From assembly GCA_903885895.1 (NCBI GenBank), contig CAISKC010000506.1:1-6923 (forward strand): a stretch of 6,923 nt of DNA. Reading direction: 5' to 3'. This document shows, one piece after another, positions 1 through 5,485 of the stretch (positions are counted from its first letter, which is position 1; every line of letters starts with the position of its first letter). The notes beneath the pieces were generated by a model that was given only the letters and a program-made list of their open reading frames with translations, was not told the DNA's origin and did no database searches. Source of the DNA: an uncultured Legionella sp. Its GTDB lineage: Bacteria; Pseudomonadota; Gammaproteobacteria; Legionellales; Legionellaceae. The position numbers were made by a program, and so were the translations under genes.

Positions 1-188
1 ACACTAGGCGATAATCGGTGATCACGTTCGCAGGAATACCCAATAGTTATTCAGAGCTCATAGTAGGCGTAATTTGTGGGCTTAACTATTCATGTTACCC
101 CTGTTTTGTTAGTGCTTTATGGGTAATGGATCTTAGGTAAACCATAGAGTTTGTTGGTGTTATACTTAAATGATATGGTAACTCTCTG

Positions 189-251
189 CGTCATCCCGAG
201 CGTAGCGAGGGATCTCCCTGCAGTGGTACGGTCTTTGTGCTCGAGATGACG
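189..251. repeat. REP-like palindromic intergenic repeat
   Basis: The 12-base arms at 189-200 and 240-251 (cgtcatcccgag and ctcgagatgacg) are inverted copies with one mismatch that can form a G-U pair. The interior contains a second small palindrome, aggga-tc-tccct (208-219). The core beginning gtcatcccgagcgtagcgag is a type of extragenic palindrome I recognise as recurring in many unrelated bacterial genomes. It would fold into a long hairpin in either transcript. It has no T-tract, so it is not a standard intrinsic terminator. Multi-copy status is expected but cannot be seen from one window. Confidence 0.7.
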
Positions 252-420
252 TGAGCTTTACAAAATTTGATTGCTGGATCGCTTATGATCTTTTGCTTAT
301 TATTACTTGATCTATTTCTCAAGTTTTTGCGTCGTCGTTTAGATGATTGATCAAGAAAACTGTGTTTATGCCAGTAAAACCGCGCTTTATCTCGATTTAT
401 TTCTATCATTCATATTTTCG

Positions 421-440
421 TCCACAGATTCTGTGGATAA
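421..440 (-). promoter_or_regulatory. DnaA box within a palindrome
   Basis: Positions 432-440 read tgtggataa, which is ttatccaca on the minus strand, a perfect consensus DnaA box. It overlaps a near-perfect palindrome with 8-base arms (tccacaga at 421-428, tctgtgga at 430-437) around a single T. AT-rich sequence follows, and several GATC sites lie just to the left. It could be a DnaA-regulated promoter site or part of an origin-like region. One perfect box alone can arise by chance, so function is unproven. Confidence 0.45.
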
Positions 441-537
441 GTCTGTGAATTGCCTATTGATTTTTTTGTACTAATTTGATCTCTAAATTGGACAAAGCGA
501 AATTTATATTCTATACCCAATATATGATGTTAAAAAT

Positions 538-565
538 TTAGCAAAAACGGTATTTTTTTTATAGT
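538..565 (+). promoter_or_regulatory. Candidate sigma-70 promoter for the RMF-like gene
   Basis: The hexamer ttagca (538-543) is followed after 16 bases by tatagt (560-565), giving four and five matches to the -35 and -10 consensus. It would leave a leader of roughly 85-90 bases before the start at 659. A second candidate slightly upstream is ttggac (488-493) with tatacc (512-517), spaced by 18. Both lie in very AT-rich DNA, where such matches are easily found by chance. Confidence 0.3.
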
Positions 566-658
566 GTGGTTTACCTATCATCGATATGGTAATCGGATGT
601 AGTAGATGGGTAAAATTCAAGGATGAATGTGTAATTTGACTGCAAAGGGGCTAGCAAA

Positions 659-1036
659 ATGGAAGACATAATGAAAGTATTACCAGATATCCAATTACGT
701 TTTAACATGAAACATGCAAGCGTTGAAGAATCGTATTGGTATGGTTATGAAGGTGCAACTGCGGAATTGACGGAAGAAAGTAACCCTTTTAATTCAGGTA
801 CTATCGAAAGCGACCATTGGATTGAAGGATGGTGGGCAGGATTTTATGGAGAAGAGCCTGCGTTTGCACACCCATTGTTGGCAAATGATTATGTGCCTGT
901 GAAAGTAGATGCTTCAGCCAATGATCATGTCTATCATGAACATATTGAACAATTTTTTGTGAAGTTTTTAGAGATTTCTGGTGTCTTGGTACTGTCTGCA
1001 ATAGTCGGGTATCAATTGTTTGAATTGGTTGCGTAG
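659..1036 (+). CDS. Small RMF/CrpP-like protein with C-terminal membrane segment
   Basis: The 125-residue product has two parts. Residues 26-65 carry the pattern YWYGYEGA, then NPFNSGT, then HWIEGWWAGFYGEE. This matches the layout of the ribosome modulation factor/CrpP-like family: a GY helix, an NP(F/Y) turn, and a W..GW helix. In that family RMF binds 70S ribosomes and drives dimerisation in stationary phase. Residues 105-122 (FLEISGVLVLSAIVGYQL) form one hydrophobic stretch long enough to cross a membrane, which RMF lacks. A tail-anchored topology is inferred, with the RMF-like part in the cytoplasm. The start at 659 has aaagggg at 644-650. An alternative ATG at 671 has ggaag at 661-665 and would remove four residues. 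The gene stands alone, converging on the 1104-2201 gene. That it is a protein-coding gene is fairly secure; the family assignment is from motif memory, and ribosome binding is a guess. Confidence 0.7.
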   Translation: MEDIMKVLPDIQLRFNMKHASVEESYWYGYEGATAELTEESNPFNSGTIESDHWIEGWWAGFYGEEPAFAHPLLANDYVPVKVDASANDHVYHEHIEQFFVKFLEISGVLVLSAIVGYQLFELVA

Positions 1037-1058
1037 GTTTTTTCTTATCCTTCATACG

Positions 1059-1097
1059 TCCTTCGGACACCTTCTCCCATAGGAAGAAGGTGCCTTT
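1059..1097. repeat. Convergent-gene hairpin, REP-like
   Basis: In the gap between two convergent genes, an 8-base stem (caccttct at 1068-1075, agaaggtg at 1085-1092) encloses a 9-base loop. A smaller hairpin, gtcc-ttc-ggac (1058-1067 region), precedes it. The sequence resembles the common ccttcggacaccttctccc type of extragenic palindrome. It may end transcription from both sides, but there is no clear T-tract (only cctttagg follows on the plus strand), so terminator function is uncertain. Confidence 0.5.
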
Positions 1098-1103
1098 AGG
1101 GAT

Positions 1104-2201
1104 TCATCGGTACTGTATTGTTTTGTGCTCAGTCGTACTGCTACACGGTTGAACTGTACTGAGTGGTCCCATAGATGACACAAATTGTTCACCTGATTTC
1201 TTAAATGTGATGGGTGTCGCTGCATTAGTAGGCTCATTCCAAAATGCATATTGCTTGGTAGTTCCCGTGAGTCGATGGATTTTGTGGCAAATTCCGTTCT
1301 GATCCGTTACATATCCGATAATACTCGGATGATCTCTTTCCCAAACTTCGCGCTGTTGTGCGGCTGGTACGGCAAAGATACTTCGACCTGGGAAACGCTT
1401 CGCTTCATCCAAACTTTCTGTCGCGTATGATTTTCTTAGAGATCTGGTTATATCTGCATGGACTGTCTCTTCTAAAATTTGGTGGGATTCTGCTTGCATT
1501 TTAATAGGAAAAATAGAGATCTCACCATGCAGATTTCTTACTGGATGCAAGGAAAGACCTGCTACTGTCGTTGTTGGAAGATGATAGAGCAAGAACCCCA
1601 TAAGACTTGGCTTCGTTAAGGTTTTATGTTTCTCAAAGTCACTGACTAAATAGGTTTCTTCTGACCATAGGTCGCAAATGAGCGCATTCGGGTTATGTGT
1701 AAATAATGTTTCGGGGGATATATTTTCTTGTGCTCCAATGATCAATAAAACATGTGTCTGTGTGTTCATAACATCAGGGATTGTTTGATTGATATATATC
1801 AAGTTAAATAAGGCTCGCATTGTAGGATAACGTAAACGCAGGCTCCCTAATGCATAACAGGCTAATATATCTGCATTGCCACAGTTAAGATCTGCAATTA
1901 TATGAGCATATTCTTGCGTATGGGGTGTCAAACTTGAAAAATGGATAAATTTTATGAGATTCTCTGGGATCGCTCTCTTCTGAAGTCTATCATTATCAAT
2001 GTTGTCACCAGCTCCTAATGGAAATCGGTTACGAATTGTACTGTGAGCAAATTCTGCGTATTGGGATAAAGGATGATTAGCGTTATCTATTTTTTGCTGC
2101 ATATATTTTTCTTTAAGTTCAGGACTTACGCAAAACCCCGAACTCTTCGTTACCTGAGGGGGTTGCGTAGTTCCTAAAGTTGATGCCAATAATCCAGCCA
2201 A
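1104..2201 (-). CDS. Orphan effector-like protein with probable Cys-His-Asp triad
   Basis: This 365-residue protein is not one I can name. Its central part has the spacing of a transglutaminase/papain-like fold. NCGNADILACYAL places a candidate nucleophile at Cys107 at the start of a helix. A hydrophobic strand preceded by His follows (THVLLIIGA, His150), and then a strand ending in Asp (NPNALICDLWSEETY, Asp177). The order and context (NCG..A..A, H-strand-IG, NA.ICD.W) resemble cysteine-dependent domains found in toxins and effectors. Protease, deamidase or acyltransferase activity cannot be told apart. No signal peptide or membrane segment is visible. The maximal frame begins with a TTG (2199-2201) inside a long hairpin and has no ribosome binding site. 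The first ATG is Met34 (2100-2102), also poorly preceded. The first 28 or so residues are encoded by a MITE-like element, so the true start may be further in. It lies 222 bases downstream of asnS in the same direction; co-transcription is possible but not shown. Confidence 0.7.
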   Translation of the reverse strand: MAGLLASTLGTTQPPQVTKSSGFCVSPELKEKYMQQKIDNANHPLSQYAEFAHSTIRNRFPLGAGDNIDNDRLQKRAIPENLIKFIHFSSLTPHTQEYAHIIADLNCGNADILACYALGSLRLRYPTMRALFNLIYINQTIPDVMNTQTHVLLIIGAQENISPETLFTHNPNALICDLWSEETYLVSDFEKHKTLTKPSLMGFLLYHLPTTTVAGLSLHPVRNLHGEISIFPIKMQAESHQILEETVHADITRSLRKSYATESLDEAKRFPGRSIFAVPAAQQREVWERDHPSIIGYVTDQNGICHKIHRLTGTTKQYAFWNEPTNAATPITFKKSGEQFVSSMGPLSTVQPCSSTTEHKTIQYR

Positions 2202-2250
2202 AATGGGCTGATTGATGCTCGAAAATCAATCAGCCTATTTTGGCGTAACT
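2124..2250. repeat. MITE-like element with imperfect terminal inverted repeats
   Basis: The left end acttacgcaaaa (2124-2135) and right end ttttggcgtaact (2238-2250) are imperfect inverted copies sharing ttacgc(c)aaaa. An internal copy, gggggttgcgtagttcct (2158-2175), also pairs imperfectly with 2121-2139. A strong 20-base stem fills the right half. Short length, terminal inverted repeats and self-complementarity fit a miniature inverted-repeat element or an insertion sequence remnant. I cannot see a convincing target site duplication. It overlaps the 5' end of the 1104-2201 reading frame. Confidence 0.4.
2197..2244. repeat. Long perfect-looking hairpin, 20-base stem
   Basis: The arms 2197-2216 (from gccaaaatgggct) and 2225-2244 (ending ctattttggc) pair along 20 bases with a single mismatch, and the loop is 8 bases (2217-2224). 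On the minus strand it lies between asnS and the next gene and covers that gene's maximal TTG start codon. No T-tract follows in either direction, so it is not a textbook terminator. In RNA it would be a very stable structure that could block readthrough or hide a start. Confidence 0.75.
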
Positions 2251-2328
2251 TAGAAAAATGTCAACAGAGAATCAGAAAAGTTTTTTAGTTTTACGTTATT
2301 AAGTTATTTTGTCTAAATTCAAAGTAGC

Positions 2329-2398
2329 TTGGGCCTCAGCCCAACAACTGTGCGTAGCACCAATTTATTTTATCAACTTAAATTGATACCGCGCACAG
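2329..2398. other. Nested inverted repeats downstream of asnS
   Basis: Three inverted repeats lie between the asnS stop and the MITE-like element. They are ttgggc-ctca-gcccaa (2329-2344), an outer pair ctgtgcg (2348-2354) with cgcacag (2392-2398), and an inner near-palindrome tatcaa...ttgata (2371-2388). Together they could fold into a multi-branched 3' structure in the asnS transcript. None has a T-run, so simple intrinsic termination is not supported. No gene is seen in 2251-2422. Confidence 0.45.
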
Positions 2399-2422
2399 GT
2401 AAACTATAAGGTTTTTCCCAGC

Positions 2423-3826
2423 CTAGAATTCAGCATGTCCAGGCGTTCTTGGAAAGGGGATGACATCGCGAACATTAGCGACGCCTGTGACATAAGAGAC
2501 CAAACGCTCGAGGCCTAAGCCAAAGCCGGCATGTGGCACGGTGCCGTAGCGACGTAAATCTCGATACCATTGATACGTTTCTTTATTGAGATTACAGTCA
2601 TCCATGCGTTGATCTAAAACAGATAAACGCTCTTCGCGTTGACTGCCACCAATAATTTCTCCTATTCCTGGCACCAATACATCCATTGCGGCAACTGTTT
2701 TTTCATCGTCATTGAGACGCATGTAAAAACTTTTGATGTTAGCAGGGTAATTAGTGAGGATAACTGGTTTTTTACAGAGGGTTTCTGCTAAAAACCGTTC
2801 GTGCTCTGATTGTAAATCCAAACCCCATTCTACTGGAAATTCAAATTTTTTCTGCGATTTTTGGAGCTGGTGAACGGCCTCGGAATAAGTCATTATTTCA
2901 AAGTCGGCATGTGCCAAAGTGTGTAAACGGTCTAATAAACTAGGGTCGATATGTTGATTAAAAAAGCTGAGATCATCCATACGCTCGTTTAACACGGTTT
3001 GGCATAAAAACTGCAAAAAATCGATACTGAGTTGGCAGATATCTGCTAAGTCAGCGAATGCTAATTCAGGTTCCACCATCCAAAATTCAGCCAAATGGCG
3101 GGATGTATTGGAGTTTTCAGCGCGGAAAGTCGGGCCAAATGTATATACTTTGGATAAAGCCAAACAATAGGCTTCTACGTTTAATTGACCGGATACGGTT
3201 AAAAATGTTTCGCGTCCAAAAAAATCTTGCGTGAAGTCAATTTCTCCCAGAGCGTTTTTGGGTGCGTGTAACATATCCAAGGTGCTGACTCGGAACATTT
3301 CTCCAGCTCCTTCGCAATCACTTCCTGTAATAATGGGCGTATGCACCCAAAGGTACCCATGCTCGTGGAAGAACTGATGAATGGCATGCGATAAACAATG
3401 CCGCACTCGAGCAACCGCCCCAATTGTATTAGTGCGTGGACGTAAATGTGCGACATCGCGTAAGTATTCTAAAGTATGACGTTTGGCAGAAACTGGGTAT
3501 GTATCGGGATTATCGACCCAACCTAGTACCTCAATCTGATCTCCTTGAATTTCATACTGCTGCCCTTGACCTTGCGAAGCGACCAAACGTCCGGAGGCAC
3601 GGACAGAACAACCAGTGGTCAAATGCAATACTTCTGTTTCATAATTAGACAAGGAAGCGGGGATGACTACTTGGATACTAGCGTGACAAGAACCATCGTG
3701 CAGGGTAATAAATGAGATGCCTGCTTTAGAATCACGACGGGTTTTTACCCAGCCTTGGATGGTGACTTGATGATCTACAGAAATTTTTCCCGATAAACAA
3801 TGGGCAATGGAGGGTATTGAGTTCAT
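2423..3826 (-). CDS. asnS: Asparaginyl-tRNA synthetase
   Basis: This cytoplasmic class IIb enzyme joins asparagine to tRNA-Asn using ATP. Numbered from the inner start, the N-terminal OB-fold that reads the anticodon covers about residues 20-105 (VTIQGWVKTRRDSKAGISF). The catalytic core carries motif 2, FRAENSNTSRHLAEF (about 234-248), and motif 3, GFGLGLERLVSYV (about 434-446). The end VRDVIPFPRTP is typical of bacterial AsnS. At 467 residues it matches the usual length, with no missing motif. The frame opens at an ATG at 3838, but that codon has no ribosome binding site. The Met four codons in (3826) aligns with the E. coli start (MNSIPSIAHCLSG beside MSVVPVADVLQG, from memory), so I use it; ggata at about ten bases upstream is a weak ribosome binding site. 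It is transcribed divergently from the carboxypeptidase gene. The product call is essentially certain. Confidence 0.97.
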   Translation of the reverse strand: MNSIPSIAHCLSGKISVDHQVTIQGWVKTRRDSKAGISFITLHDGSCHASIQVVIPASLSNYETEVLHLTTGCSVRASGRLVASQGQGQQYEIQGDQIEVLGWVDNPDTYPVSAKRHTLEYLRDVAHLRPRTNTIGAVARVRHCLSHAIHQFFHEHGYLWVHTPIITGSDCEGAGEMFRVSTLDMLHAPKNALGEIDFTQDFFGRETFLTVSGQLNVEAYCLALSKVYTFGPTFRAENSNTSRHLAEFWMVEPELAFADLADICQLSIDFLQFLCQTVLNERMDDLSFFNQHIDPSLLDRLHTLAHADFEIMTYSEAVHQLQKSQKKFEFPVEWGLDLQSEHERFLAETLCKKPVILTNYPANIKSFYMRLNDDEKTVAAMDVLVPGIGEIIGGSQREERLSVLDQRMDDCNLNKETYQWYRDLRRYGTVPHAGFGLGLERLVSYVTGVANVRDVIPFPRTPGHAEF

Positions 3827-3838
3827 GAGTCTATCCAT

Positions 3839-3994
3839 AAATGAAAAGAATCATACACTAGTAGTCTTTCAAAGGAAATATGACTACTCGGCATCGTGCG
3901 TCCTCTTTCAATCTTGCTGTTTTTAAACTAGTATACGCTCGGCTTCACAGCCAATGCAGATAGATTCTATGACAATTTTTTTAAGGAAAAAAAA
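3839..3994. promoter_or_regulatory. Divergent control region, asnS / carboxypeptidase
   Basis: This 156-base gap must hold promoters for both directions. An inverted repeat, agtagtc (3860-3866) and gactact (3882-3888), sits just upstream of asnS and overlaps a minus-strand tatgat that could be its -10 box, so it could be an operator. On the plus side, ttcaca (3944-3949) and tatgac (3968-3973), spaced by 18, are a weak promoter candidate close to the gene. A strong ribosome binding site, taagga (3982-3987), lies 7 bases before the carboxypeptidase ATG and fixes that start. Confidence 0.45.
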
Positions 3995-5479
3995 ATGCCT
4001 ATAACAATCACTGGTACTGGAGATAGTCGTAATATTGTAGCCATCAATACAGACGATCCTAAAAACATCCAAGTAGAAATTCGCGGCGACTCACATCATC
4101 CTGAGGATTTTCAATACTTCAATTTTGATTTTGAAGGTACACCTGGTGAAGAATACGTGTTGCATATTACCAATGCGCACGCAGCACGATATCCTAATTG
4201 GAATGCACATGGTGTGCCTTTTCAAACTTCTGTGTCTTACGATGAAGGTAAAACCTGGTCTTATGTGACAACCACCTATGACGAGTCTGTGCCTAAGGAA
4301 GAGCGTAAATTAACCATGAGTTTCCGTATGCCAGAGGGACAAAGTAAAATGCAATTGGCATTTTTTCCTCCTTACACTTATGCTCAACATTTGGACTTAA
4401 TTGAGGCAGTAAAAGCCGAAGCGGCCAAAGCTGATTCTCTTTGGATGGTGACGAGTCTTGGCAAAACGAAGGAAGCGCCAAAACCGAAATCTACTTGGGG
4501 ATTTTCTAGTCGTAGTAGAACAACTCTAACCGAAGAAGGCCGTGATATTTCCATGATCACGATAGGTCAGCCTGGACCTGAGAAGAAGAATATTGTGGTC
4601 ATTGCCCGTCAACATCCTGGTGAACCGCAAGCAGAATGGTATATGGATGGTTTGATCAGACGTTTACAAGCCTCCATGCAGGAACATACTGATTTATTTG
4701 ATAATGTTGTGTTACACCTTGTGCCTAATATGAATCCAGATGGTACGTTTACTGGAAATCTCCGTACAAATGGCAAAGGGAAAGATTTGAACCGGCAGTG
4801 GCAAAACCCAAGTATAGAAGAGAGTCCTGAGGTTTATTACCTGCTGAAAGCTATGGAAGCCATGGGTGGTGTGAGTTTATTTATGGACGTACATAGTGAT
4901 GAAGATATTCCACGGGGTGCATTTTTAGATCTAGGTCATCATAATTGTGTAACGGCTGATGAAACGGTACAAGCAATAGAAGATGCTGTTTTGGGTGCTT
5001 TCCTCGAGAATCCTGATACGCAAGACACGCTGACTTATCCAAAGGATAAAGTACGTGAAGCTTCTAATCTTGCTTTTTCAAACGCTTATGTTGCTGAACA
5101 TTTTAAATGCCCATCGATTATCCTTGAAATGCCTACAAAAGAATGGACAGTGGAAAAATGTCAAAATTTAGGTGCCGATCTATTGAGAGTGATCCGTCAG
5201 ACGTTGACGATGTTGCCGAAGCCAAGTGTAGAGCAGGTGAGAGAAGCTGAGGGAGCAGAGGCACCAGCTCAGCTACAAACAACCGTTCGTGCGCCAGGTA
5301 GATTTTCAGTGATTGATTCGGTGACTAGACGAATGAACCCAAGAGGAGCGGCTGCGTATGCGGCTTCGACCACAGCTGCGCAGGGTGATGCCGTCGTCAA
5401 TACAGACGATGCCGTTGCAGCTATTCCGAGACATGAGTCTGATGCGCCACCACCAGCAGCGTGCTGTGCGATGTCCTAG
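3995..5479 (+). CDS. M14-type cytosolic carboxypeptidase with CaaX-like C-terminal tail
   Basis: A zinc metallocarboxypeptidase of the M14 family, cytosolic (CCP, Nna1-like) branch; eukaryotic members trim glutamates from tubulin and other proteins. The N-terminal beta-sandwich typical of CCPs spans about residues 1-135 and ends with FFPPYTYAQHLDL. Zinc ligands are His207 and Glu210 in HPGE and His300 in DVHSDE. NMNPDG (245-250), the Arg-containing NLRTNG and DLNRQW (264-269) are substrate-binding landmarks, and Glu378 in ILEMP is the likely catalytic base. All key residues are present. The domain ends near residue 405, close to the usual CCP length of about 375-400. About 85 extra residues follow, rich in Ala, Pro and charge and probably disordered, ending CCAMS, where the last four fit a CaaX box. 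The tail DNA is much richer in GC than the body. There is no signal peptide. The start has an excellent ribosome binding site. The natural substrate is unknown. Confidence 0.92.
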   Translation: MPITITGTGDSRNIVAINTDDPKNIQVEIRGDSHHPEDFQYFNFDFEGTPGEEYVLHITNAHAARYPNWNAHGVPFQTSVSYDEGKTWSYVTTTYDESVPKEERKLTMSFRMPEGQSKMQLAFFPPYTYAQHLDLIEAVKAEAAKADSLWMVTSLGKTKEAPKPKSTWGFSSRSRTTLTEEGRDISMITIGQPGPEKKNIVVIARQHPGEPQAEWYMDGLIRRLQASMQEHTDLFDNVVLHLVPNMNPDGTFTGNLRTNGKGKDLNRQWQNPSIEESPEVYYLLKAMEAMGGVSLFMDVHSDEDIPRGAFLDLGHHNCVTADETVQAIEDAVLGAFLENPDTQDTLTYPKDKVREASNLAFSNAYVAEHFKCPSIILEMPTKEWTVEKCQNLGADLLRVIRQTLTMLPKPSVEQVREAEGAEAPAQLQTTVRAPGRFSVIDSVTRRMNPRGAAAYAASTTAAQGDAVVNTDDAVAAIPRHESDAPPPAACCAMS

Positions 5480-5485
5480 AAGCGA

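Larger units (their letters stand above)
1..658. other. Long intergenic region without a convincing gene
   Basis: No open frame here has a good ribosome binding site, recognisable protein or coding-like composition, and none runs off the left edge. The longest minus-strand frame (191-409) ends inside a palindromic repeat and is treated as spurious. The region holds a REP-like element (189-251), eight GATC sites (starting at 20, 129, 211, 277, 287, 309, 349 and 478), a DnaA box in a palindrome (421-440), and AT-rich sequence leading to the gene at 659. A 10-base word, gatatggtaa, occurs at 172-181 and again at 583-592. An inverted copy pair, taggtaaacc and ggtttaccta, lies at 134-143 and 567-576. 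Confidence 0.6.

Noticed and set aside
191..409. Minus-strand frame of 72 codons with a very basic N-terminal half
   Set aside because: No ribosome binding site, and its last part is read through the REP-like palindrome, a common source of spurious frames. The N-terminal half matches no family I know.
172..592. Direct and inverted short words (gatatggtaa twice, taggtaaacc with its inverse) bracketing 134-592
   Set aside because: Ten-base matches in AT-rich DNA over several hundred bases can arise by chance, and there is no matching longer terminal structure to support an element.
801..1070. Minus-strand frame of 89 codons opposite the RMF-like gene
   Set aside because: It lies antisense to a better-supported gene and extends into the REP-like hairpin, with no recognisable motif.
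1052..1249. Minus-strand 65-codon frame
   Set aside because: Out-of-frame shadow of the 3' end of the 1104-2201 gene.
3436..3648. Plus-strand 70-codon frame
   Set aside because: Antisense shadow within asnS, whose reading frame is certain. The minus-strand 85-codon frame at 3199-3456 is rejected for the same reason.
5454..5466. Small hairpin cagca-gcg-tgctg as a minus-strand terminator for the 5486-6676 gene
   Set aside because: Three-base loop and no T-tract on the minus strand; it is explained by Ala-rich codons of the carboxypeptidase tail.
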